Shown in pieces: positions 1 to 9,900 of a DNA stretch of 18,635 nucleotides (position 1 is the stretch's first letter; the number at the start of each line of letters is the position of its first letter). The position numbers were made by a program, and so were the translations under genes. The notes under the pieces were generated by a model, which saw only the letters and a list, made by a program, of their open reading frames with translations, made no database searches and was not told the origin of the DNA. This DNA comes from Candidatus Brocadiia bacterium (GTDB taxonomy: Bacteria; Planctomycetota; MHYJ01; WSZJ01): contig JABWAY010000036.1 in assembly GCA_013360825.1 (NCBI GenBank), forward strand, positions 1 to 18,635, read 5' to 3'.

Positions 1-1
1 G

Positions 2-205
2 TTCGAAGCCGCGCTGGCCCGGCGCGAGGTCGCCCGGGCGGCGCGGGAGGTCGTCGAGCGTTCCGCCGCCCTGTTCCGCGACGAGCTCGAATCGATCTAC
101 CGCCGCACGGTCGCCGACCCGCTCCTCGCCGCGTGCGCCGCCGTGCGCGAGGAGTACTCGACCTGGAGGTCGCTCCAGGCGGAACTGACCGGGCTCGCGC
201 CGTGA
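2..205 (+). CDS. C-terminal fragment of an unrecognised helical protein
   Basis: The frame is open from the window edge to a TGA at 203-205, giving 67 residues of a protein whose start lies outside the window. The visible part is rich in Ala, Arg, Glu and Leu with no Gly- or Pro-rich stretch until the last residues. It reads as one or two amphipathic, possibly coiled-coil helices. I do not recognise the family. Its stop codon overlaps the GTG start of the next gene (GTGA, 202-205), so the two are probably translationally coupled in one operon. Codon use (G/C in third positions) matches the neighbours, which supports real coding. Confidence 0.6.
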   Translation, partial: FEAALARREVARAAREVVERSAALFRDELESIYRRTVADPLLAACAAVREEYSTWRSLQAELTGLAP

Positions 206-483
206 GCTTTCCCTGTCCCTCCTGCGGGACCCCGCTCGTCCATGCGCGGCGCCGCGACATCGTCTATGAGATGACGGGGAAATTCTCGACGCTCGCGTAC
301 CTGTTCCCGCGCGTCTACTGCCCCCGGTGCGGCCGGGACATTCCCCGGAGCGAGTGGCCGGACGGGCTCCGCGTCCGGCTCCGCAATTTCCGGCTGAAGT
401 ACGTCTTCTTCGGCCTGGGGCTGATCGGCGTCATTCTCTACCGGATCTATGCGCGGGACCTCGCCGAGTGGTTCCGCAACTGA
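202..483 (+). CDS. Small zinc-ribbon protein with one membrane helix
   Basis: This encodes 93 residues. An N-terminal CPSCG (Cys5, Cys8) and a second CPRCG (Cys40, Cys43) form a four-cysteine zinc-ribbon pattern. A hydrophobic stretch follows at about residues 66-82, flanked by Arg/Lys and a short basic/aromatic tail. The expected topology is a cytoplasmic zinc ribbon anchored by a single C-terminal helix. I chose the GTG at 202 because the first Cys pair follows at once and the start overlaps the upstream stop (GTGA). An in-frame ATG at 133 would instead run 69 bases through the preceding gene. No enzymatic motif is visible and the function is unknown. The paired Cys motifs make a structural or nucleic-acid/protein-binding role plausible, but this is inference. 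Confidence 0.72.
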   Translation: MSFPCPSCGTPLVHARRRDIVYEMTGKFSTLAYLFPRVYCPRCGRDIPRSEWPDGLRVRLRNFRLKYVFFGLGLIGVILYRIYARDLAEWFRN

Positions 484-526
484 GCCGCCGGCCCCCGCTC
501 CCGTCCCCCGCCCGTCCGGGACCGAC

Positions 527-1522
527 CTACCGCGCGACGACCCGGTTCCGGCCGGACTGCTTCGCCGCCAGCTCCGCTTCGTCCAGCCGCCGGATCACCG
601 CCGCCAGGTCCTCGCTGTCCGCGCAGCCGGTGGTCCCGATGCTGACGGTGATCGACATGTCGATCGCCAGCCCGTCCGGCTTCCACGCCGCGATCGCCGA
701 CCGCGCCCTCTCCCCGAAATTCGCCGCCCCGCGGGCGTCGGTCTCCGGCAGCAGCACCCCGAATTCGTCGCCGCCGATGCGGAACAGGTGGTCCGGCGTC
801 CGCAGCAGCCCCCGCAGGAACACCGCGAGCTGCCGCAGCACGATGTCCCCGCCGCGCTCCCCGAGCTGCTCGTTCAGCGCCTTCATGTGGTCCACGTCGA
901 TCCCCGCGATCGACAGCGCGTTGCCGTACCTCATCGCCCGCGCAGCCTCGATCTTCAGCGTCTGGTCGAACGACTTGCGGTTCCCGATCTGCGTCAGGCT
1001 GTCCGTCAGAATCAGCTGCGACATCCGGCGCCTCTGGATCTCCGCGCTGATCAGCGCCGCCAGCAGCTCGCACAGGTCCAGTTCGTCCGGGCCGAATGCC
1101 CGGGTCGACGAATGCACGTTCAGGACCCCGGCGCACAGACTCATCGCGTAAAGCGGAATCACCATGATCGCCGTAATCGGCGCCGACTGGTCCGGACTCC
1201 CCACGAATCGAGGGTCCGAGGCCGGGTCGTTGCAGATCACCGACTGGCAGTTCGCGGCAACCCACCCCGCCATCCCCTCCCCCGCCTTGAACCGGATCCG
1301 CATGTCCGACGACTCCAGCCCGACCTGCGCCACCGTGATCAGATCCCGGCGGTCCTGGTCGTACAGCATGATCGACTGCGACGACTCGGGGAGAAGCCCC
1401 CCGAGAGGCTTCAGCATGCCGAGAAGCGCGTCCGGAAGCGTCGCCGCGCTCGCGGCGGCCCGGCCGATCTCCTTGAAGGCCGCGACGAGATCGTTGTGCC
1501 CGGGAGCCTGTCGCTCGCTCAT
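527..1522 (-). CDS. GAF-GGDEF diguanylate cyclase
   Basis: This 331-residue cytoplasmic protein has no signal peptide or membrane helix. Residues about 20-165 look like a GAF sensor domain. Residues about 172-331 are a GGDEF domain that makes cyclic di-GMP from two GTP. The DSLTQIGNR motif lies at about 174-182, a metal-binding IDVD near 208-211 and an intact GGDEF at 250-254. The ending EAELAAKQSGRNRV is typical of the family. An RTPD motif sits exactly five residues before GGDEF (241-244), matching the product-inhibition I-site. The active-site and I-site residues together suggest a working, feedback-inhibited cyclase. I chose the ATG at 1522 over an in-frame GTG 48 bases upstream. It overlaps the aconitase stop (ATGA) and has AGAGG five bases ahead. 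It is the second gene of an operon with aconitase. The GAF ligand cannot be read from the sequence. Confidence 0.95.
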   Translation of the reverse strand: MSERQAPGHNDLVAAFKEIGRAAASAATLPDALLGMLKPLGGLLPESSQSIMLYDQDRRDLITVAQVGLESSDMRIRFKAGEGMAGWVAANCQSVICNDPASDPRFVGSPDQSAPITAIMVIPLYAMSLCAGVLNVHSSTRAFGPDELDLCELLAALISAEIQRRRMSQLILTDSLTQIGNRKSFDQTLKIEAARAMRYGNALSIAGIDVDHMKALNEQLGERGGDIVLRQLAVFLRGLLRTPDHLFRIGGDEFGVLLPETDARGAANFGERARSAIAAWKPDGLAIDMSITVSIGTTGCADSEDLAAVIRRLDEAELAAKQSGRNRVVAR

Positions 1523-3810
1523 GCGTGCCTCTGCTTCAGAATGTTCAGCGCGGACCCGGCCCGGAACCACGCCACCTGCTCGTCGTTCAGGGTCTGCCGC
1601 GCCTGGATCTCCTCCGCCGTCCCGTCGGCATGGTGGAGTTTCACCGCCACAGGCTTCCCGGGCGCCAGCGCGGCCAGCCCGAGAATCGAGATCCGATCCC
1701 CCTCCCGCACCCGATCATAGTCCGCAGGATCCGCAAACGTCAGCGGAAGCAGCCCCTGCTTCTTCAGATTCGTCTCGTGGATCCGGGCAAAACTCTTCAC
1801 CAGGATCGCCGCCGCCCCGAGCAGCCTCGGGCTCATCGCCGCATGTTCACGGCTCGATCCCTCCCCGTAATTCTGGTCGCCCACCACCACCCAGCGCAGC
1901 CCCCGCGCGCGATAGTCCCTCGCCACCGCGGGCACCGGGAGGTTCTTCTCCCCGGTCACCTGGTTGAGCGTCGTCCCCGGCTGCCCCGTGAACGCGTTGA
2001 TCGCCCCCAGATACATGTTGTCCGAAATCTTGTCGAGATGCCCGCGGAACCGGAGCCAGACCCCGGCCTGCGAGATGTGGTCCGTCGTGCACTTCCCCTT
2101 CGCCTTCAGCAGCAGCGGACACTCGACGAAATCCTTCCCGTCCCACGCCCGAAACGGATCCAGAATCTGCAGCCGGTCGCTCTGCAGGTCCACCGCCACC
2201 GCCACGGCGCTCCCGTCCTCCGGAGGGGCCGTGTACCCGCTCAGGTTGCGGACGAACCCGTCGGGCGGCAGTTCCGGCGCCTTCTTCGGCGCCGCCAGCT
2301 TCCACTCCCTGCCGTCCGCCCCGCGAAGCGGGTCGGTCAGCGGGTTGAAGGACATCCGCCCCCCGAGCGCCATCGCGACGACGACCTCCGGGGACGCGAT
2401 GAACGCCGCCGTTTCCGCGGACCCGTCGTTCCGCTTCGGGAAATTCCGGTTGTAGCTGGTCAGGATCGAGTTCTTCCGCGCCGGTTTCGCCTTCCCGACC
2501 TCGTCGGCCCGCTTCCACTGCCCGATGCACGGACCGCACGCGTTGGCCAGCACGGTCCCGCCGACCGCGTTCAGCTTCTGCATCAGGCCGTCCCGCTCGA
2601 TCGTGGCCCGGATCTGCTCGCTTCCCGGCGTGACCATCAGCGGCGCGGCGGTCTTCGCTCCGTGGTCGATTCCCTGCTGGGCGATGTCGGCGGCGCGCGC
2701 GATGTCCTCATAGGAGGAGTTGGTGCAGGACCCGATCAGCGAGAAGGAGATGTCGTCGACGTAGCCTTCTTTCCGCACCGCCTCGGCCATCTTCGAAACC
2801 GGCCGGGCGAGGTCCGGGGTGTGCGGGCCGACGACGTGCGGCTCCAGCGTGGACAGGTTGAGCTCGAGCACCTTCCTGAAGTACTTTTCAGGGTGGATCT
2901 CGACGTCCTCGTCCGCCCGGAGAAGCTCGGCGTTCTTCCGCGCGAGGTCCGCGAGGTCGCGGCGGGAGGTTGCCTTGAGATAGGCGTCCATCTTCTCGTC
3001 GAAGGGGAAGAGTGAGGTGGTCGCGCCGAGTTCCGCGCCCATGTTCGTGATCGTCCCCTTCCCCGTGCAGGAGATCGTGCGGGCGCCCGGGCCGAAGTAC
3101 TCGACGACGTTGTTGGTGCCGCCGTCGCAGGTCAGCTGGCCGCAGACCCAGAGGATGACGTCCTTCGGCGACGCCCAGCCGGAGAGTTCGCCGGTCAGGC
3201 GCACGCCGACCAGCCTCGGGTGGAGGACCTCCCACGGGAACCCCGCCATCACGTCGACGGCGTCCGCGCCCCCGACCCCGCAGGCGAACATCCCGAGCCC
3301 GCCGGCGTTCGGCGTGTGAGAGTCGGTGCCGATCATCATCCCGCCCGGGAACGCGTAGTTCTCGAGAATCACCTGGTGGATGATCCCGCTTCCAGGCCCC
3401 CAGAATCCGATCCCGTACTTCGCCGACACGGACTTGAGAAAGCTGTAGACCTCGTGGTTTTCCCGCGCGGCCGTTTCCAGGTCCGCCGCGGCGCCGCTGT
3501 ACGCCTGAATCAGGTGGTCGCAGTGGACCGTCGTGGGCACGGCCACGCTCGGGCGCCCCGCGCTCATGAACTGGAGGAGGGCCATCTGGGCCGTGGCGTC
3601 CTGCATCGCCACCCGGTCGGGGGTCAGCAGCACGTACGACTCCCCGGCCCTGATCTCCGCCCGCGCGGCGTCCTGGAGGTGCCCGTAGAACACCTTTTCC
3701 GCGTAGGTCATCGCCCGCCCGAGGCGGCGCTTGACGGTCTCGACGTTCTTACGGACCTTCTCGTACACGCCGAAGACAAACCCCGGCGTGGAATCAATGA
3801 TACGCGTCAT
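1519..3810 (-). CDS. acn: Aconitate hydratase, mitochondrial type
   Basis: This 763-residue enzyme interconverts citrate and isocitrate through cis-aconitate in the TCA cycle (EC 4.2.1.3). It resembles animal mitochondrial aconitase closely along its whole length, including the RVAMQDATAQMA segment (about 66-77), the GTDSHTPN loop (161-168) and the IHETNLKKQGLLPLTFADP block near 677-695. The three [4Fe-4S] ligands are present: Cys362 in GSCTNSSYED and Cys425/Cys428 in ACGPCIGQW. The catalytic serine region YGEGSSREHAA lies at 648-658. There is no targeting or signal peptide, so the protein is cytosolic. The ATG at 3810 has GGGAG eight bases upstream. The gene lies beyond the terminator of the preceding gene and should have its own promoter in 3811-3930, but I could not pick convincing -35/-10 boxes. 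It overlaps the diguanylate cyclase gene by four bases. Confidence 0.98.
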   Translation of the reverse strand: MTRIIDSTPGFVFGVYEKVRKNVETVKRRLGRAMTYAEKVFYGHLQDAARAEIRAGESYVLLTPDRVAMQDATAQMALLQFMSAGRPSVAVPTTVHCDHLIQAYSGAAADLETAARENHEVYSFLKSVSAKYGIGFWGPGSGIIHQVILENYAFPGGMMIGTDSHTPNAGGLGMFACGVGGADAVDVMAGFPWEVLHPRLVGVRLTGELSGWASPKDVILWVCGQLTCDGGTNNVVEYFGPGARTISCTGKGTITNMGAELGATTSLFPFDEKMDAYLKATSRRDLADLARKNAELLRADEDVEIHPEKYFRKVLELNLSTLEPHVVGPHTPDLARPVSKMAEAVRKEGYVDDISFSLIGSCTNSSYEDIARAADIAQQGIDHGAKTAAPLMVTPGSEQIRATIERDGLMQKLNAVGGTVLANACGPCIGQWKRADEVGKAKPARKNSILTSYNRNFPKRNDGSAETAAFIASPEVVVAMALGGRMSFNPLTDPLRGADGREWKLAAPKKAPELPPDGFVRNLSGYTAPPEDGSAVAVAVDLQSDRLQILDPFRAWDGKDFVECPLLLKAKGKCTTDHISQAGVWLRFRGHLDKISDNMYLGAINAFTGQPGTTLNQVTGEKNLPVPAVARDYRARGLRWVVVGDQNYGEGSSREHAAMSPRLLGAAAILVKSFARIHETNLKKQGLLPLTFADPADYDRVREGDRISILGLAALAPGKPVAVKLHHADGTAEEIQARQTLNDEQVAWFRAGSALNILKQRHA

Positions 3811-3926
3811 GCGAGGGACTCCCGTGGTCAGCGAGTGCCCCTCATTTCAACAGATGCGGCGGGGTTCTGCCAGCATCCGCCGGGCGCCGCCCGCTGCCGG
3901 CCCGCGAATGGGTCCCGCAGGAACAG

Positions 3927-3960
3927 AAAAGCCGGGGTGGGAGGCCTTCCCCACCCCGGC
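3927..3960 (-). terminator. Rho-independent terminator of the giant repeat-protein gene
   Basis: A perfect 11-bp GC-rich stem (GCCGGGGTGGG at 3931-3941, CCCACCCCGGC at 3950-3960) encloses an eight-base loop. Read on the minus strand it is followed by TTTT. It begins 25 bases after the TAG stop of the giant gene, the right place and orientation to end that transcript before aconitase. Confidence 0.88.
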
Positions 3961-3985
3961 TTCCGTTGTGATCTCAGGAACAGCC

Positions 3986-6900
3986 CTACGCCGATTTCCG
4001 ACGGACCCGACGGACCGCCCGGCCGGCCAGCCCGGCCAGCAGGAACAGCCCGAACACTTCCAGCCCGATCAGACCGCACTTCTTCTTCACCTTCTGCCGG
4101 AACCCGCCCTTGTCGTCGTCGTCATACTGCCCGGTCGACTCAAGGCCGAAGTCCATCTCGCCGTCGGAGTTCGCGCCGAACGAGACCCAGGGCGAAATCG
4201 CGCCCGTGGAGCTGATCGTGCGGGCCCGCCAGTGATAGAACCCTTTCGGCAGGTTCTGGTGAATCTGCGTCAGCGTCCCGGGAGCCACCAGCGCGCTCTC
4301 GAAGCTCGGAGCGCTCGTGAACGGCAGTCCGATCACCTGGACCTCGACCTGGAGCCTCAGCAGTTCGCCGGGGATCCCCGTCACCAGGCCCTGGAAGATC
4401 ATGTCGTGCTCTTCGATCAGCTCCCCGAGCGGGATGATGTTGTCGGGCGAGAAGAGCTGTTCGAGCGAGGTCGGGACGGGAGGAGTGGGGCCGCCCGGAT
4501 TCGTCACGACGATGAAGTCCGTGAGCGTGGTCGGATTGCCGCCGAACTCGACCCAGGCCGAGCTGACACCGACGGAGCGCTGCGAACGTGCCCGCCAGTG
4601 GTAGGACCCTGCGCCGAACGGCACGAGGATGGAGACGGTCGATCCGCCCGGCATGAGCGGCGAATCGATGTCAACGGCCCCGTTGAAGAGAACGCCGGTG
4701 TCGGCGAACTCGACCTGGAGACGGATCAGATCGGTCGCGAGACCGGGGACGACGCCCGTGAAGGTGATGTCGTCATTGAAGACCGTCCCGCCGACCGGCA
4801 CCGGGGTCAGCGTCTCGTCGAGCTGGTCGAGAGCCGTCGGCGTGGCGGGCGGGTTCGTGCTCTGGTCGGCGTCAACGATGAAGTCCGGCGTGCCGCCCGA
4901 GAACGGCGTCCAGGCGGACGCGACGCCCTTCGAGGTCACGGTCCGGGCCGACCAGTCGTAGACACCATCCGGGAGGGCGATGGTGAGGCTGGCGAGCGAG
5001 CCGGTCGGGAGGAGCAGCGTCTCCAGGTCAGGCGTCCCCGTGATCGGGGTGTAGTCGATCTGGAGGCGGACCAGGGTGGCGTCCGCCGTTGTGACGATGC
5101 CGGAGAACACGACGTTCTGGTCGAACACCGTGCCGCCGACCGGAATCGGCGTCAGGTCGAGCTCCGTCTGATCCAGGGCTGTCGGTGCCGGCGGAACGAC
5201 GCCACCGTCACCGTCGATGATGAAGTGCGGGGAGGACGGATCGAACGCGACGAAGGGCGAAACGGCGCCCAGCGACGTCCGGGTCCGCGCCTGCCAGCTG
5301 TAGGCGCCGTCCGCGAGCGGGACGGCGATGGAGACCACCGAGCCGTCCGGAACGAGCGGGCTCTCGACATCCGGCACGCCGGAGAACAGCGCCAGCGACC
5401 GGATCTCGACCTGGATGCGGGCGGTGTCGCCCGGAATCGGGGTCGTCACCGTTCCGCCGAGGACGATGGTGTCGTCGAAGAGCGTTGCGGCCAGAGCGAC
5501 CGGAACGCCCGCCAGATCCTCCTGGAACAGCCCGGTCGGCGACGTCGGCGCGATGCCGGTCGAGGCGATGATGAAGTCCACATCGGCGACAAGACCGAAA
5601 CTCAGGTAAGGAGAGCTGCCGCCGAGCGAGGACTGCGCCCGGGCCTGCCAGCCGTAGGACCCGTCGGCCACCGGGACGACGATGCTGACCACCGAGCCGC
5701 CGGGGACGAGCGGGCTCTCCACCGAGGGGACCCCGGTGAAGACCGTCGGGAGAACGACGTACTCGACCTGCATGCGGTTCAGGTCCGAGGACGTCCCCGG
5801 AACCGTTCCGCGGAAGACGATCGTGTCATCGGTCACCGTCCCGCCGGAGGGGACCAGCGCGCCGGCGATCGTGCGCTGCTCCAGCGCGGACGGCGGCCCC
5901 GGAGGCGTGCCTCCGATGCTGCTGGCCACGACGAAGTCGGTGCCGGGCGCGCCGAACAGGGTGAAGGCGGAGACCGCACCCAGACTGCTCTGGGTCCGCG
6001 CCTGCCACTCGTACGACCCGTCACCGAGCGGAACCGCGATCCGGACGAAGCTGCCGGTCGGAACGAGCACCGACTCCACGTCCGGGATGCCGGTGAATCC
6101 GCCGCCGATCAGCGAGAACTCGACCTGGAGCCGCAGGAACGAACCCGAGGCGCCCGTGACGAGCCCTTCGAACACGACCGTGTCACCCGAGGTCGTCCCG
6201 CCGGCAGGAATCAGCGACCCGTCGAGGCGCAGCTGAGCAAGACCGGACGGAATGGCCGGGGTCGGACCGCCGCTTCCGGCCGACACGATGAAGTCCGTGA
6301 CGCCGGTGGTGCCGCCGAACGGGACGAAGGCGGAGGCGAGGCCGGTGGGGCTGACGGTGCGGGCCTGCCACTCGTAGGAGCCGTCACCGATGGGGATGGC
6401 GAGGGTGACCGACGTCCCGGAGGGGACGAGCGGCGACTCGGCATCCGGGATACCGGAGAGCGAGCTGGTGGGGGCGAATTCGACCTGCATCTTGACGAGG
6501 CCGACGCCGCCCGGGGCGAAGACGGTGCTCCGGAAGACGACGGTGTCACTGAAGGTGGTGCCACCCGACGGGATCGGTGAGCCGCTCAGGCTTTCCTGGG
6601 CGAGACCGGTGGGCACCGGGGGTGTGAGGCCGGCGGAAGCGATGGTGAAGTCCGTGCCGGCGGCCGCTGCGAAGTCGATCCAGCCGGAGGAAGCTCCGGT
6701 CGAGGACTGCGAGCGGGCGCGCCACATGAAGCTTCCGTCCGCGATGGGCACGGAGATGGACACGGTCGAGGAGCCCGGGACGAGCGGCGACTCGACGACG
6801 GGGTTCCCGAAGAAGGCGCCGGCGCTGTCCACGTATTCCACCTGGAGGCGGACGAGGAGGGCGGCCGGGCCCGGGAGGGTCCCGCGGAACATGATCTTGT

Positions 6901-9900
6901 CATCGGCGACGATCCCACCTGCGGGAACGGCGCTGATGCCGTCGATCCGGAACTGACCGATGCCGGTCGGAGGTGCCGGCGGGACGCCACCGGAGCCTGC
7001 GGCGACGACGAAATCGGCCGCGACGCCGGAGGAGCCGCCGAAGGCCGAGAAACCGGAGACGGCGCCGGTCGAGGTGCGGGCTCTCGCCTGCCACTCGTAG
7101 GAGCCGTCGCCGTGAGCGACCTCGATCTGGACGGTCGATCCGGTCGGGACGAGCGGGCTCTCGACGTCAGGGACGCCGGCGAGGCCCGTTCCGAACAGGG
7201 CGAACTCGACCTCGAGGCGGAGGAACGAGCCCGCGGGGCCGGAAACGACGCCTTCGTAGACGACGGTGTCACCGGAGGTCGTCCCGCCGCCTGCGATCAG
7301 CGTCCCGTCGAGGCGGCGCTGCGCGAGGCCGGTCGGGGCCGACGGGGCGATACCGCCCGCGCCGGCGGAGACCAGGAAGTCCGGGGTCACGCCTGAAGTT
7401 CCGCCGAACTCCGCATAGGCTCCCGCAGCTCCGGACGCGGCGAGCGTCCGTGCCTGCCACTCATACCCTCCGTCGCCCAGCGGCACGGCGATGCTGACCA
7501 GCGTGCCGGACGGGACGAGCGGGCTTTCCACATCCGGGGTGCCCGAGAGGCCACCGACCGGAGCAAAGTCGATCTGCAGGCGGACGAGCTCACCGGGGAT
7601 CGCCGCGGTCACCGTCGCTCCGAAGACGACCACGTCGGTCGTCGCCGTCGCGCCGAGCCCGATCAGGCTGCCGCCCGGATTGGTCTGCGACAGGCCGGTC
7701 GGAGCGGGAGGAGCAACGCCGCCGGTGCTGACGATGAAGTCCGTTCCGGCCGCGGCGCCGAAATCCACCCAGGCCGAAGCGGCCGTCGTGGACGACTGCG
7801 ACCGCGCCCGCCACATGTAGGATCCGTCGGCGATCGGAATCGCGATGGACACCGTGGCGCCACCGGGAACCAGCGGGCTCTCGACCGAAGGATTGCCCGA
7901 GAAGGTGCCGATGATGCTGTCGACGTACTCGACCAGGAGGCGGTTGAGATCGATGGCGGCGCCCGGCAGCGTGGCCCGGAACGTCACCGCGTTCTCATCC
8001 GTCGTCCCGCCGGACGCGATCGCCGTCACGCCGTCCAGCCGGAGCTGGGTCAGCGCGATCGGGTCGGCCGGAGCGCTTCCCGTCCCGGCCGCAGGAACGG
8101 TGAAATCGATCACGGCGCCGGCCGCGAACTCGACGAACGCCGAGGTCGCACCGGTGGACGACTGGGTCCGGGCCTGCCACTCGAACGTGCCGGTGGTCAG
8201 GGGGACGGTGATCTGAACGACCGTGCCGACGAGGACGAGCGGGCTGTCCACGTCCGGGACGCCGGTGAAGCCGAAGCCGACCGGGGTGTACTCAACCTGG
8301 AGACGGCCCATCGTGCCGGGCACGCCGCCCACGGTTCCTTCGAAGATCACCGAGCCGCCGGCCGTTGAGCCGCCGGGGAGGATGACCGTCCCATCGAGAC
8401 GACGCTGGGCCAGCCCGGTCGGGACGCTCGGAGGAGCGCCGCCGGCGCCGGCCAGGACGACAAAGTCCGGGGTCGACGGGTCGAAGCTGGTGTAGGCCGA
8501 GGTCGCACCGCCCGAGGACTGCGTCCGTGCCTGCCAGTTGTACGAACCGTCGCCGAGCGGAACCGCGATGCTGACCGAGGTGCCGTCCGGGACGAGCGGG
8601 GATTCCACATCGGGAACGCCGGTGAAGCCGGCCGTCGAGAACTCGACCTGCAGGCGCGCCGTGCCGCCTGCGGGCGTCGTCGACACCGTGCCGCCGAAGA
8701 CGACGACGTTCGTGGCCGAAGTGCCGCCGACCGCGATGACCGAGCCGCCGGGGTTTGTCTGGCTGAGCCCCGACGTCACCGGAGGCGCTGCGCCACCGGC
8801 CGCCACCACGAAGTCCGGCGAAGCCACGTCGAAGGGCGTGAATCCGGAGTTCAGACCGAACGAGCTCTGCGTCCTCGCCTGCCAGTCGTAGGAACCATTG
8901 CCGAGAGAGACGGTCAGGACGACGACCGAGCCACCGGGGACCAGCGGGCTTTCCACCTCAGGCAGGCCGTCCAGCGCGCCTGTGGCGTAGTCCACCTGGA
9001 TCCGGTTGAGGTCTGCCGGGACGCCGGGCACGCCGACGACAAACCTGACCGAGCTTCCGGTCGAGGTCCCGCCCAGCACGATCGAGCTCCCGTCGAGATT
9101 CTGCTGGTCCATCGTCGCCGCCACCGGAGCGGTCGGAGCCGCGGGGGGAGGCGTGGTCGTATCGACTTCAAAGTCGTCCGGACCGCCGGGGAACGGCGTG
9201 TAGGCGGAAACGGCCCCGCTGCTGCTCTGGGTCCGCGCCTGCCAATTGTACAGCCCGTTCGCGAACGGGACGCTGATCGTGACCGTCGTGCCGCCGGAAA
9301 CCAGAGGGCTTTCCACATCCGGCGTGCCGTCCGGCGCGCCCACCTCGACATCGACCTGGATCCTGTTCAGATCCGTCGCGGCGCCGGGGACGGAGACGCT
9401 GAAGACGACGATCGAGCCGGCTGCCGTGCCGCCGGAGGCGATCGCGGACGCGTCGGGATTCAGCTGAGCCATCGCCGCCGCCAGAGGAGCTGCCGGAGCC
9501 GCGCCACCGACCGCCACAACGAAGTCGGGCGGGCCGCCCGCGAACGCCGTATAGCCCGAGAACAGGTCGAACGAGCTGACCGTCCTCGCCTGCCAGTTGT
9601 ACGAACCCGGAGAGAACGGGACGCTCATCGTGACCGTCGAGCCTCCGGCAACCAGCGGGCTCTCCACCTCCGGGATCAGGTCAGGCGCGCCGGCCGCCCA
9701 CGAAACCTGGATCCGGTTCAGATCCGTGACGAGACCCGGGACGATCGCCTCGAAGACCACAACGCTTCCTGCCGCGGTACCGCCGGAAGCGATGACCGAG
9801 GCATCCAGATTGCGCTGGACCAGCGTCACCGGGGCCGAAGGGGCCGCCGGAGGCGTGGTGCCGGTGAAGATGACGAAGTCGGGCGAAGCGCCGGAGAACG

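Noticed and set aside
484..526. Bidirectional terminator between the convergent genes
   Set aside because: The 43 bases are C-rich with no convincing long stem or T run on either strand.
4104..4121. DDDDK as a deliberate protease site or expression tag
   Set aside because: It lies in a natural acidic linker before the C-terminal helix. A five-residue match to the enterokinase site is most likely coincidence.
3731..6580. A 949-codon plus-strand open frame opposite the giant gene
   Set aside because: It is antisense to a clearly coding repeat array in the same register throughout. Its product is Arg/Asp/Glu/Gly-rich with no domain, as GC-rich third positions on the other strand produce. It also crosses the aconitase start and the terminator.
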